Positions 8,297 to 15,638 of a stretch of 64,000 bases of DNA are shown piece after piece. The notes under the pieces are model-generated. The model searched no databases and was not told where the DNA came from. It saw only the letters and a program-made list of their open reading frames with translations. Made by a program: the position numbers and the translations under genes. This DNA is from Marinobacter zhanjiangensis (GTDB lineage Bacteria; Pseudomonadota; Gammaproteobacteria; Pseudomonadales; Oleiphilaceae): the NCBI RefSeq assembly GCF_014651935.1, contig NZ_BMXV01000005.1, positions 62,001 to 126,000 on the forward strand. The letters are read 5' to 3'. How positions within the stretch are numbered: the stretch's first letter is position 1; the number at the start of each line of letters is the position of its first letter.

Positions 8297-8398
8297 CCTG
8301 TGAACATACACCACCAGGTCGTTCACGTCCTTGTCCCCGTGAGCGTAGGGCCGGTCTTCAAAGGCAAGAAAGTAGTCGTCCAGATCGGTTAAAGCAAA
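8297..8398 (-). pseudogene. Possible relic of a DUF4114-like C-terminal domain
   Basis: On the minus strand a frame bounded upstream by TGA at 8414-8416, with no start codon, encodes LTDLDDYFLAFEDR followed by DKDVNDLVVYVHR. That pattern (FED, then D-x-D-x-ND-hydrophobics) is like the conserved end of DUF4114 domains found in secreted Gammaproteobacterial proteins. There is no gene body attached: upstream lies the terminator of the esterase gene and downstream the frame runs antisense into mscS. I read it as a fragment left by deletion or recombination. The domain resemblance is from memory of the family pattern and is uncertain. Confidence 0.3.
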
Positions 8399-8430
8399 AG
8401 CCGGGCTACGGAATCACCGCAGCCCGGTTC
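8397..8430 (-). terminator. Terminator of the first PET hydrolase-like gene
   Basis: CCGGGCT at 8401-8407 pairs with AGCCCGG at 8421-8427; on the minus strand the stem is followed by CTTTTGCTTT. It lies 63 bp past the stop of the esterase gene at 8491. The second esterase gene has a hairpin at the same distance, which suggests the terminator position was kept since duplication. Confidence 0.7.
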
Positions 8431-8490
8431 AGGCTACTTATTTGTCTGGCCTGCAATTTTGACAGTACTGCAAACTTCAGGAATAGCGTT

Positions 8491-9426
8491 TCAGTATGGG
8501 CAGGTGCCGCGATACTCGGAGATATCCCGATCAGACTCGTGGCGCGGCCCGCAGACAAACTCGTTGTATCGCTGGTCCTGGTCCAGGTGCAGTTTCATCC
8601 AAGACACGCCCAGACGGCTCAGCACATCGTTGTAGCTGTTGCCGCCGTTACCGCAATAGTGGCTGCCACCGTTGATCTCCACAAAGGCCTTGTCGGTAGA
8701 GTCGGGGATCGCGTCGTAGAACGGATCGGCATGGCTGCGTACCGGTGCAATCGTGTCGTTTTCACAGGCGAAGATCAGCGTGGGCGTGGAAATGCTGCGG
8801 AACTGCAGGCTGGAGGTGTCCCACGGTGCCAGCGGAATGGCCGCCTTGATACGGCCCTCGGTCGCCACCCGCAGGGTGCCACCACCGCCCATGGACCAAC
8901 CGACAACGCCCAGACGGGTGGTATCGACCATGCCGCTGATCGCGCTGGAGCCACTGTTGCTCTGGTCGATCAGATAGTCCAGCGCGCTGTTTATCTGGTT
9001 GGCACGGCTGGCAGGCTGGTCGAAGCCACTGTTGGTATCGATGGTCATGACCACGAAACCGTGAGACGCCAGCTTCGGCCCCCACCATGCAATGGACGAC
9101 TCGGAGGATGCAAAGCCGGGAATAACCACAACAGCCGCCATGGTGCCGGTAGTACCGGTTGGATAGTGGATGGTGCCGCCGCCGAAACCGCTGACGAAGC
9201 TGGATACGTTGCTGGTCCGTACGCTGTATGGGCCACGGCTGGACTCCAGGATGGACACGGAGGGATCCGGGCCGCGCTCGAAGCCACAGTCGCTTTCGCA
9301 ACCGCCATCATCACCACCGCCGCCATCGTTACCGCCACCACTGATGGCAAACGCGGAGGCCGAGAGCATCAGGCTGCCCGCCGCTATCAGCGACAGGGCT
9401 GATTTCTTACCGATCTGCTTGAACAT
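8491..9426 (-). CDS. Secreted PET hydrolase-like polyesterase (copy 1)
   Basis: A 311-residue alpha/beta hydrolase of the cutinase/PETase group. Residues 1-27 are a signal peptide ([17 protein letters not shown]), 29-42 a Gly/Asp-rich linker, then a CESDC pair (C43, C47), then the catalytic fold. The triad is S178 in GWSMGGGG, D224 in [10 protein letters not shown] and H256 in GGSHYC. C221/C258 and C292/C309 match the two disulfides of the Ideonella PETase branch. W177 and Y257 beside the triad fit the type IIa class, as in the P. aestusnigri enzyme. It should act outside the cell or in the periplasm on polyesters; natural substrate unknown. The start has AGGGA upstream. It lies downstream of a paralogue with matching operator, leader and terminator layout. 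Confidence 0.93.
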   Translation of the reverse strand: MFKQIGKKSALSLIAAGSLMLSASAFAISGGGNDGGGGDDGGCESDCGFERGPDPSVSILESSRGPYSVRTSNVSSFVSGFGGGTIHYPTGTTGTMAAVVVIPGFASSESSIAWWGPKLASHGFVVMTIDTNSGFDQPASRANQINSALDYLIDQSNSGSSAISGMVDTTRLGVVGWSMGGGGTLRVATEGRIKAAIPLAPWDTSSLQFRSISTPTLIFACENDTIAPVRSHADPFYDAIPDSTDKAFVEINGGSHYCGNGGNSYNDVLSRLGVSWMKLHLDQDQRYNEFVCGPRHESDRDISEYRGTCPY

Positions 9427-9463
9427 AATGATTTCCCTGTTTTGTTTTGTTGTGCATTGTTAG

Positions 9464-9481
9464 CGGGGACTGCTCTCCCCG
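9464..9481 (-). promoter_or_regulatory. 5' leader hairpin of PET hydrolase-like copy 1
   Basis: CGGGGA at 9464-9469 pairs with TCCCCG at 9476-9481, about 40 bp upstream of the start codon. The same six-base stem with a 7-base loop precedes copy 2, within otherwise diverged leaders rich in A and C. It may stabilise the mRNA or control translation. Confidence 0.5.
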
Positions 9482-9511
9482 GCACGAACAGTAGCCCCGT
9501 CGTCGGGATGC

Positions 9512-9530
9512 AGCTTTCACGAATTGGCAC
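9512..9530 (-). promoter_or_regulatory. Shared operator-like motif upstream of PET hydrolase-like copy 1
   Basis: Read in gene direction the sequence is GTGCCAATTCGTGAAAGCT, 86 bp before the ATG. The core TGCCAATTCGTGAAAGCT is identical upstream of copy 2 and differs by two bases upstream of the AraC-type gene. A -10-like CTACTG follows after 17 bp, so the motif covers the -35 region, where AraC activators usually bind. Confidence 0.7.
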
Positions 9531-9701
9531 CGGTTAGTGCATTCATCACGTTGTTGTCGGCAAACGAGTCCTGTCTTTCATGATTGGCCTGAATTTGGCG
9601 TTTCGAGCGCTCGCTCTTTTTTATCGGTTGGATCAGATAACAGTCGATTGAGCGGAGAAAACGCTGTGAGGCAGGGGGAAAAACCGGGTATGAAACGGAA
9701 A

Positions 9702-9727
9702 ACGGGCCGTGGCGAACCACGACCCGT
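9702..9727 (-). terminator. Terminator of the second PET hydrolase-like gene
   Basis: ACGGGCCGTGG and CCACGACCCGT form a stem with a single mismatch around CGAA; on the minus strand it is followed by TTTTCCGTTTC. It begins 64 bp past the stop codon at 9792 and sits about 170 bp before the operator of copy 1, so copy 1 has its own promoter. Confidence 0.7.
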
Positions 9728-9791
9728 CAAGGCTGGCAGGGAGCCAGCACTCATCTGATCAGTTTGCTATGACTTTATGTGTACTGCCCTC

Positions 9792-10718
9792 TCAGTAGGG
9801 GCAGGTTCCCTGGTACTCGGAGATGTCCCAGTCGGACTCATGATCCGGTCCGCACAGGAACTGGTTATAGCGCTGGTCGTTGTCCAGGTGCCGCTTCATC
9901 CAGGACACGCCCAGACGACCCAGTTCGTCGTTGTAGCTGTTGCCACCGTTACCGCAATAGTGGCTGCCGTTATTCAGCTCGAAGAAGGCCTTGTCGGTGG
10001 AGTCCGGAATGGCGTCATAGAACGGATCGGCGTGGCTGCGAACCGGCGCGACAATGTCAGACTCACAGGCGAAGATCATCGTGGGCGTCTGGATATCGCG
10101 GAACCGGAAGCTGGATGTATCCCAGGGTGCCAGCGGGATCGCTGCCTGGATGCGGCCCTCGGCTGCAACCCGCAGGGTGCCGCCCCCGCCCATGGACCAG
10201 CCGATAACACCCAGGCGACTGGTGTCGATCATGCCGCTGTAAGGACTGGTGCTGCTATCGTTCTCATCGATCAGGTAATCCAGGGCATTATTGATCTGGG
10301 TGGCACGACTGGGCGGCTGGTCAAACCCGCTGTTGGTGTCGATGGTCATGACCACGAAACCGTACGAAGCCAGCTTCGGCCCCCACCATTCGATGGATGA
10401 CTCGGCGGACACGAAGCCCGGGATCACCACGACCGCTGCCATGGTACCCGTGGTGCCAGTGGGATAGTGCACGGTGCCGCCACCGAAACCGCCCACAAAA
10501 CTGGACACGCGGTCAGTATCTACGGAGTAGGGGCCGCTGGAGGCCTCCAGGAAAGATACCGTGGGATCCGGGCCTCGCTCGAAACCACAGTCACTGGTGC
10601 AACCGTTGTCACCATCATCGCTGCCACCGCCACCAGCGGCAAAGGCCGTAGCGGAGAGCAGCAAGGAGCTTGCTGCGATCAGTGACCGCAGCGGGTTGTT
10701 GGCATTGTGTTTGAACAT
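9792..10718 (-). CDS. Secreted PET hydrolase-like polyesterase (copy 2)
   Basis: A 308-residue paralogue of copy 1, clearly similar along its whole length. Signal peptide residues 1-28, Gly/Asp linker, CTSDC pair (C40, C44), catalytic S175 in GWSMGGGG, D221 in [11 protein letters not shown]253 in NGSHYC, disulfide cysteines C218/C255 and C289/C306, with W174 and Y254 as in type IIa enzymes. The frame is open upstream for about 99 more codons, but that stretch is leader DNA containing the hairpin and operator; MFKHNANN at 10718 gives a proper signal peptide and matches MFKQIGKK of copy 1. Differences from copy 1 around the active site ([11 protein letters not shown] against [11 protein letters not shown], and the FRFRD loop) suggest different substrate preference. 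Confidence 0.93.
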   Translation of the reverse strand: MFKHNANNPLRSLIAASSLLLSATAFAAGGGGSDDGDNGCTSDCGFERGPDPTVSFLEASSGPYSVDTDRVSSFVGGFGGGTVHYPTGTTGTMAAVVVIPGFVSAESSIEWWGPKLASYGFVVMTIDTNSGFDQPPSRATQINNALDYLIDENDSSTSPYSGMIDTSRLGVIGWSMGGGGTLRVAAEGRIQAAIPLAPWDTSSFRFRDIQTPTMIFACESDIVAPVRSHADPFYDAIPDSTDKAFFELNNGSHYCGNGGNSYNDELGRLGVSWMKRHLDNDQRYNQFLCGPDHESDWDISEYQGTCPY

Positions 10719-10758
10719 ATTGTTATTCCTGTTGCAGTACTTTGTTGTGTGTTGTTGT

Positions 10759-10777
10759 CGGGGACACCGCATCCCCG
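10759..10777 (-). promoter_or_regulatory. 5' leader hairpin of PET hydrolase-like copy 2
   Basis: CGGGGA at 10759-10764 pairs with TCCCCG at 10772-10777, about 41 bp before the start codon, the same stem and position as in copy 1. The following leader is A/C-rich and unstructured up to the ATG. Confidence 0.5.
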
Positions 10778-10808
10778 GAACGTAAACTAGTGTGTCGTGC
10801 GCGAAGTG

Positions 10809-10826
10809 AGCTTTCACGAATTGGCA
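10809..10826 (-). promoter_or_regulatory. Shared operator-like motif upstream of PET hydrolase-like copy 2
   Basis: TGCCAATTCGTGAAAGCT in gene direction, 91 bp before the ATG and identical to the copy 1 motif. A CACTAGTTT stretch follows after 16 bp at the place expected for the -10 box. Flanking sequence is diverged, so the identity points to selection on the site. Confidence 0.7.
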
Positions 10827-11072
10827 GGAAAACGTGCATGAATCACGGTTGCTAAAAACAATATTTCTCGACTGACTTATGGGGCGGTATGGGGGCTTTT
10901 CGGGTGCCTTTGACCGTAGTTCTGTGTCAAAAGTGTAATGGTGTCGAACCTGAGTGCAGGTGTCCGGGTGTCTGAAGACGGGGCAGCTGATGTCGGCGCC
11001 ACTCAGGGCGGACACTGGGGTATAGTAGGAATCATCATCTACCTTTTCCGGCAGCAGGAGAGTGCTCCAGGC

Positions 11073-11564
11073 ATGTCTTCAAAAAACAGCAAGCCCGTGG
11101 CGGCGTCCGCCATCGACAAGCACGTCTACAAAGTCTTTCCCAACGATATGAATGCCCAGAATACCGTCTTCGGGGGCATGATCATGGCCAAGTGCGACCG
11201 GTTGGCACTGGTTGTCGCCGAACGGCACTCGGCCCGGGTTTGTGTGACGGCAGCGGTGGACTCCATTCATTTCCGGGCCCCGGCCAAGGGCAATGACACG
11301 CTATTGTTCAGCCTTTCCCTGAATCGCAGCTGGGGCTCCTCCATGGAGATCGGGGCGCAGGTGGAAGCGGAAAACAGTTACACCGGCGAGGTGCGGCATA
11401 TCCTGTCAGCCTATTTCACATTCGTCGCCCTGGATGATGACGGCAAGCCGGTGGATGTGCCGGCCGTCACCCCGGAGACGGAGGACCAGAAACGACGATA
11501 CGACGGTGCCGAAATACGGCGGGAAGGGCGGTTGTCCACCCGGGATCGGCTGTCCCGCCAGTAG
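11073..11564 (+). CDS. Acyl-CoA thioesterase (hotdog fold, YciA/BFIT type)
   Basis: A 163-residue hotdog-fold thioesterase. Seen: [25 protein letters not shown], whose NAQNTVFGG part is the catalytic Asn/Asp and helix start of acyl-CoA thioesterases, then [18 protein letters not shown] and SYFTF-like strand [15 protein letters not shown]. It hydrolyses acyl-CoA to CoA and free acid in the cytosol; chain-length preference is unknown. An upstream in-frame start would give an unrelated 45-residue leader, so I use the ATG at 11073, with AGGAG about 12 bp upstream. A GGTATAGT box near 11021 could be its -10. It converges with endonuclease V. Confidence 0.9.
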   Translation: MSSKNSKPVAASAIDKHVYKVFPNDMNAQNTVFGGMIMAKCDRLALVVAERHSARVCVTAAVDSIHFRAPAKGNDTLLFSLSLNRSWGSSMEIGAQVEAENSYTGEVRHILSAYFTFVALDDDGKPVDVPAVTPETEDQKRRYDGAEIRREGRLSTRDRLSRQ

Positions 11565-11581
11565 CGTTCATGCTTTCGCGT

Positions 11582-12277
11582 TCAACGTCTTTCGGGTAAC
11601 TGGTCGAGCCACTTCCAGCCCCGTCCGGAAGCAATGCCATCGGCCCAGCGAGTGGTTTCCGGCAGGCGATAGCGGGTCACGCAGGCCATTACATAGTGGA
11701 TGGCGGTGGGCAGGCTGATGCGGTGTCCGGGTGAAATGTAGAGTGGCTTGACCCCCTGACGGGTACGCAGGACAGCGCCGATCGTTTCACCCTTGTCCTC
11801 AAGCGGAACCCAGGCGCCCTTGTCATCCGGGACCGGGCCGTGGGTTCCGGTCAACCTGCTCTTGCCAACGCCGATGGCGGGCAGGCCGGTGAGGATACCG
11901 GTATGGGAGGCAACCCCCAGTCGTCGAGGGTGGGCAATACCCTGGCCATCACACAGCAAAAGGTCTGGTTTGCGGTCGAGTTTTGCCAGGGCCTCGAGGA
12001 TCACCGGGCATTCCCGGAAGGACAGCAGGCCGGGGATGTAGGGCATCGGCACTGGCTGACGGGCGATGGCGTAGTCGATGGGTTTCAGGTCAGCCAGCCG
12101 CAGCACCACGATGGCGGCGCGGGCAATGTCCCGGTTCTCGAAGCCCACGTCGACCCCGGCGACGGTGGTTATCGTGGGCAGGTCGTCCCGGGTAATGACC
12201 TGGCTGGCTGACTGCTGCTGAAGCTGGATGGCCTGTTGCGGTGTCAGGTCTTTCCAGTCACTGGTCGGATCGTACAT
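11582..12277 (-). CDS. nfi: Endonuclease V
   Basis: A 231-residue deoxyinosine 3' endonuclease of normal length. Seen: VAGVDVGFENRD with the first metal-binding aspartate, the PYIPGLLSFRECPVIL segment with the wedge residues and catalytic glutamate, LLLCDGQGIAHPRRLGVASH with the second aspartate, and GVGKSRLTG. The enzyme cleaves DNA one base 3' to hypoxanthine to start repair of deaminated adenine. It ends 17 bp from the converging thioesterase gene and does not appear to be in an operon with the AraC gene upstream, which is separated by about 180 bp. Confidence 0.95.
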   Translation of the reverse strand: MYDPTSDWKDLTPQQAIQLQQQSASQVITRDDLPTITTVAGVDVGFENRDIARAAIVVLRLADLKPIDYAIARQPVPMPYIPGLLSFRECPVILEALAKLDRKPDLLLCDGQGIAHPRRLGVASHTGILTGLPAIGVGKSRLTGTHGPVPDDKGAWVPLEDKGETIGAVLRTRQGVKPLYISPGHRISLPTAIHYVMACVTRYRLPETTRWADGIASGRGWKWLDQLPERR

Positions 12278-12456
12278 CAGGCTCCCTTGTGCTGCGTGGT
12301 GGTCCCATAAAATAGCAGCAATCCGTGGGCGTTATCATGAAACCGGCACTGATGACCGGCGGTTTTCGCCACAAAAAATGACGACCAGTTGTCCTGGTAG
12401 CTATCAGCCTTCTTTTTACGGGCCGGTGCTGTCTCTGGTGTCGGACAGGGGCTTTT

Positions 12457-13329
12457 TCAGAATACCGGCTGGCCATCCAGCATGGGTTCCACCAGGCTGA
12501 TGGCGGAGGGATCGAGAACCGAATCGATATAGGGTGGGTTCAGGAAGGTGGAAGAAGGCGTCACGCCGTTGACCTGGCGATAGCAGCGGGAAAGGTGGGC
12601 CGAATTGGAAAAGCCTGACAGCAGGGCGGCTTCGGTAATGGAGTAACCCAGGGCCATGATGATGGTGCTGATAAAGACTCGATAGCGAACCCGGTACTGG
12701 GTAATGGGCAGGCCTGCCTGTTCCTTGAAGAGTTTCTCCAGGCGCGACTCCGACAGGTTCACTTCCTCCGCCAGCGTGGCCAGGCTCGGTGCATCATGGA
12801 GATCGGCGCGAATACGTTTGGCAACCGTCAGTGCGCGCGGGTCATAGTCCCGGAACACCAGCCCCTGCAGGGATTTGGGGATCAGGGCATCGCGGACTAC
12901 TGACCGGGCCTCCCGTGTAGTGGTCACCGGCTGGTTTCGGACCTGCGTCATGGCCCTTATCACTGCCGCTTCGTCCGGGTGATGGCAGAAGATACCGCTA
13001 CCAATCTCTGTCATCTGGCTGGCGAGCGCCGCGTGGTCCTGGGAGAAGGGCGCCAGGAAGTAGATGCCCAGCACCGCCTGCCGGTTTTCGACCAGGTCCG
13101 GCTCCAGCCGGACCCCGGCGGGTATCAGGCAGGTGCGAGTCGATATCGTGGTCCCTCTGGCCGATTTCACGCCAAGGCTGCCCTGCAGGCAGACCACCAT
13201 GAGCTCTTGCGTTGTTCGATAGGGCTCCTGGCGACTGAAGCAGGTACCAAGGAACATGACCTCCCGACTCCAGATCAGCAGTCGTGGCCTCTTGCAGGGT
13301 AAATGATTGCTATTGTTCTTGTTGGTCAT
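12457..13329 (-). CDS. AraC family transcriptional regulator
   Basis: A 290-residue protein with an N-terminal sensing domain (residues 1-180) and a C-terminal double helix-turn-helix of the AraC/XylS type: LATLAEEVNLSESRLEKLFKE, then ITEAALLSGFSNSAHLSRCYRQ and NGVTPSSTF. It is expected to activate promoters by binding next to RNA polymerase. An ATG 20 codons upstream is possible, but the ATG at 13329 has AGGGCG about 7 bp upstream and starts closer to the family pattern. Its own upstream region holds a copy of the motif found at both PET hydrolase-like promoters, so I infer it regulates those genes and itself. The inducer is unknown. Confidence 0.88.
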   Translation of the reverse strand: MTNKNNSNHLPCKRPRLLIWSREVMFLGTCFSRQEPYRTTQELMVVCLQGSLGVKSARGTTISTRTCLIPAGVRLEPDLVENRQAVLGIYFLAPFSQDHAALASQMTEIGSGIFCHHPDEAAVIRAMTQVRNQPVTTTREARSVVRDALIPKSLQGLVFRDYDPRALTVAKRIRADLHDAPSLATLAEEVNLSESRLEKLFKEQAGLPITQYRVRYRVFISTIIMALGYSITEAALLSGFSNSAHLSRCYRQVNGVTPSSTFLNPPYIDSVLDPSAISLVEPMLDGQPVF

Positions 13330-13855
13330 TGTATCGCCCTGCTGAATGCCGGCCAGCGGGGAATCCTTTGTTGTGTTATCGGGGGCCATAGATCAGTCGC
13401 CTCACCCGCTTGAGGGAGAGGCGGACCGACAACGGCGTCTGTCCGTTATAAGTAATAGCAGCCACCTGCCGGCCCGTGACTCCGGTTACACAATGCAGTT
13501 CACAATTCCTGAAGCCTGTTCACTGCATCGGAGACATTGCTGTACGGGAAGCCAGCTGCAGGCTGGCGGAGCAATCGCGGATAATCTAATGGCCTGTTTT
13601 TGTTTATTTTTTGGTCATCCTTCAGGGCAACTCTAGTGGACCCCGAGGGAAGCGGCTTTCACAAATTGGCACTCCATCGTAACTGTGTCACAAAAGGTCG
13701 TGGGTTAAAGGTTGGCCATTTGCCAGAACACGATGGATTTTGCCACTGGGGTCATGGGCTGGTTGCGGATTCTGCGGCGATTTGATGACGGCGGCAGAGC
13801 GCCAACCCGGGAATCCGAATTGGCGCGGCAGACCATTGCGGATAGAATCACCGCC
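13330..13855. other. Long upstream region between the AraC and PadR genes
   Basis: No convincing gene is present in these 526 bp. It contains a GCCAGCTGCAGGCTGGC hairpin near 13551-13567, an A/T-rich tract at 13590-13615 and, at 13654-13672, the third copy of the esterase operator motif reading toward the AraC gene. If that motif marks its promoter, the AraC transcript has a leader of roughly 300 nt. The part after 13680 is presumably the promoter region of the PadR-type gene. Confidence 0.6.
13654..13672 (-). promoter_or_regulatory. Shared operator-like motif upstream of the AraC-type gene
   Basis: Reads GTGCCAATTTGTGAAAGCC toward the AraC gene; 16 of the 18 core bases equal the motif at the two esterase promoters. 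A CACTAG follows after 15 bp, as at copy 2. Its presence upstream of the regulator suggests autoregulation. Confidence 0.6.
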
Positions 13856-14380
13856 ATGTCGATTCAACACGCCCTACTGACTTCGCTCCTCGAGAAACCC
13901 TCAACCGGCTATCAGCTCGCCCGTCGATTTGACCGGTCCATCGGCCATTTCTGGCAAGCCAGCCATCAGCAGATCTACCGCGAACTTCGCCGCATGGCCG
14001 CCGCCGGCTGGGTGGAAGTGGAAGCAAAGGGCGATGACGGCAGCCGCAAGCGCAAGGTTTACCATGTTCTTCCCGAGGGGCGGGAGGAACTGGTGCGCTG
14101 GGCAGCGGAACCTGGCAGTTCCGGTGCCAGCAATGAGGCGTTGATGGTGAAAATCCGTGCCGAGGCGGTGCTGGGGCCGATCGGTGTCCGTTATGAGCTG
14201 GAGCGCCTGATCAACTGGCATGAGCAACGGCTTGCCAGCTACCGGGCCATTGAGGCGCGGGACTTCCCGGTGCCGGAGATGACCCGGGCCCAGCACCTGC
14301 AGCATCGTGTGTTGCTCAAGGGGATATCCGCCGAGGAGGACTGGTTGCAATGGGCCCGGGAGACACTGCCACTGCTCTGA
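13856..14380 (+). CDS. PadR family transcriptional regulator
   Basis: A 174-residue PadR-type winged-helix repressor. The start MSIQHALLTSLLEKPSTGYQ is the family's first helix, RSIGHFWQASHQQIYRELRR is the recognition helix region, and MAAAGWVEVE with RKRKVYHVLPEGREEL forms the wing; a C-terminal PadR_C dimerisation region follows (RYELERLINWHEQRLASY). The open frame extends 48 codons upstream but that part is not family-like, so I start at 13856. It converges with the nitronate monooxygenase gene, whose promoter carries two copies of a TGCAAC/GTTGCA-type repeat. Control of that gene by this regulator is plausible but unproven. Confidence 0.9.
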   Translation: MSIQHALLTSLLEKPSTGYQLARRFDRSIGHFWQASHQQIYRELRRMAAAGWVEVEAKGDDGSRKRKVYHVLPEGREELVRWAAEPGSSGASNEALMVKIRAEAVLGPIGVRYELERLINWHEQRLASYRAIEARDFPVPEMTRAQHLQHRVLLKGISAEEDWLQWARETLPLL

Positions 14381-14415
14381 CACCAGCCCGGTGCCGAGGC
14401 CCGGTTCTTTCCGCG

Positions 14416-14448
14416 GGTGCTGGCAGATCGCGGATAATCTGCAGCACC
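14416..14448. terminator. Stem-loop between convergent padR and nitronate monooxygenase genes
   Basis: GGTGCTGGCAGAT pairs with ATCTGCAGCACC with one bulged base around an 8-base loop. It lies between two converging genes and may serve both, although neither side has a clear T run. Confidence 0.4.
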
Positions 14449-14470
14449 GATTTCACTACGCGCCCCTCGA

Positions 14471-15466
14471 TCAGGCGGGTTCTGCCATGGCTTCGGCGTT
14501 AGTTTCATTCAGCGCCAGCCGTTGGCGGGCCTGGCCATACTCGCGGATCAGACGGGTAACCAGCGTGTTCACGTCGCCCACGTCCTTGACCGCGCCGACA
14601 CCCTGGCCCGCACCCCAGATATCCCGCCAGGCTTTATTCTTGGAGCTGCTGCCTGAACCGAAATTCATCTTCGACGGGTCGGATTCGGGCAGGGCGTTGG
14701 GGTCCAGCCCGGCGCCCTCGATGCTCTTCTTCAGGTAATTGCCGTGGATGCCGGTGAACAGGTTGGAGTAGACGATGTCCTCGGCGCCGCTGTCGACAAT
14801 CATCTGCTTGTAGGCTTCGTCGGCGTTGGCTTCTCTGGTGGCAATGAAGGCAGAGCCGATATAGGCCAGGTCGGCGCCCGCTGCCTGGGCGGCCAGCACG
14901 GCATTGCCGTTGGCAATGGAGCCCGAGAGCAACAGCGGGCCGTCGAACCATTCGCGGATTTCCTGAACCAGCGCGAACGGTGACTGGGTGCCGGCATGAC
15001 CACCGGCACCGGCGGCAACGGCGATCAGGCCGTCGGCGCCCTTTTCGATGGCTTTTTTGGCGAAGCGGTTGTTGATCACATCATGGAGTGTGATGCCGCC
15101 CCACTCGTGGACCTTCTGGTTCAGGTCTTCCCGGGCGCCGAGGGAGGTAATGATAATGGGCACCTTGTATTTGGCACACAGGTCCAGGTCGTGTTCCAGG
15201 CGATCATTGGAACGGTGGACGATCTGGTTGACCGCAAACGGCGCCGCCGGCTTGTCCGGATTTTGTGCGTTGTATTCCGCCAGTTCGGTGGTGATCCGCT
15301 CCAGCCACTCCTCCAACACGTGCGCCGGGCGAGCATTGAGTGCGGGGAATGATCCCACGATGCCGGCCTTGCACTGGGCGATGACCAGGTCCGGGTTGGA
15401 AATGATAAACAGGGGAGAGGCTACTGCCGGCAGTGACAGGCCCTTGAGGTTATCCGGTAATGACAT
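14471..15466 (-). CDS. Nitronate monooxygenase (2-nitropropane dioxygenase family)
   Basis: A 331-residue FMN-dependent TIM-barrel enzyme. Seen: the start LSLPAVASPLFIISNPDLV, VPIIITSLG, KGADGLIAVAAGAGGHAGTQSPFALV, where the GAGGHAG loop binds FMN phosphate, LLSGSIANGNAVLAAQAAGADLAYIGSAF, and the late NLFTGIHGNYLKKSI. It oxidises alkyl nitronates to carbonyl compounds and nitrite, a detoxification step; some relatives act as enoyl reductases or quinone reductases, so the substrate is not certain. Length is normal. The gene has a good sigma-70 promoter flanked by two direct repeats (see 15564-15623). Confidence 0.92.
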   Translation of the reverse strand: MSLPDNLKGLSLPAVASPLFIISNPDLVIAQCKAGIVGSFPALNARPAHVLEEWLERITTELAEYNAQNPDKPAAPFAVNQIVHRSNDRLEHDLDLCAKYKVPIIITSLGAREDLNQKVHEWGGITLHDVINNRFAKKAIEKGADGLIAVAAGAGGHAGTQSPFALVQEIREWFDGPLLLSGSIANGNAVLAAQAAGADLAYIGSAFIATREANADEAYKQMIVDSGAEDIVYSNLFTGIHGNYLKKSIEGAGLDPNALPESDPSKMNFGSGSSSKNKAWRDIWGAGQGVGAVKDVGDVNTLVTRLIREYGQARQRLALNETNAEAMAEPA

Positions 15467-15563
15467 GACAGCTCCTGAGCAGGCCCACCGACAACCGGGA
15501 GAGCTGTCGGTGGAAAGGGTTTGGCGGATGACACGGTGCCACCAGGGAAGCCGGGAGGCTCTG

Positions 15564-15623
15564 GTGCAACCAGTTGCATAAAATTACCAGTGACCGGTTT
15601 CTTGTGCAACTGGTTTCATAAAT
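15564..15623 (-). promoter_or_regulatory. Promoter and twin operators of the nitronate monooxygenase gene
   Basis: On the minus strand TTGCAC (15604-15609) and TAATTT (15581-15586) form -35 and -10 boxes with 17-bp spacing. Two 20-bp direct repeats, GTGCAACCAGTTGCATAAAA at 15564 and GTGCAACTGGTTTCATAAAT at 15604, straddle them 40 bp apart; each contains a near-palindrome TGCAA-N4-TTKCA. This is the layout of a repressor pair. The PadR gene at 13856 is the nearest candidate regulator. Confidence 0.6.
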
Positions 15624-15638
15624 GTCTGCCAGGGACTG

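Noticed and set aside
10787..10801. CTAGTGTGTCGTGCG resembling the end of the 3603-3871 element
   Set aside because: Only about 14 bases agree, no second end is nearby, and it coincides with the expected -10 region of the esterase promoter.
10719..11015. N-terminal extension of the second esterase
   Set aside because: The frame is open but contains the promoter motif and leader hairpin; the signal peptide starts at 10718.
13346..13636. 96-codon plus-strand frame upstream of the PadR gene
   Set aside because: No family resemblance and it overlaps the AraC start and leader.
13572..14442. TCGCGGATAATCT repeated near 13575 and 14428
   Set aside because: Thirteen bases in different contexts, one inside a stem-loop; no consistent position relative to genes.
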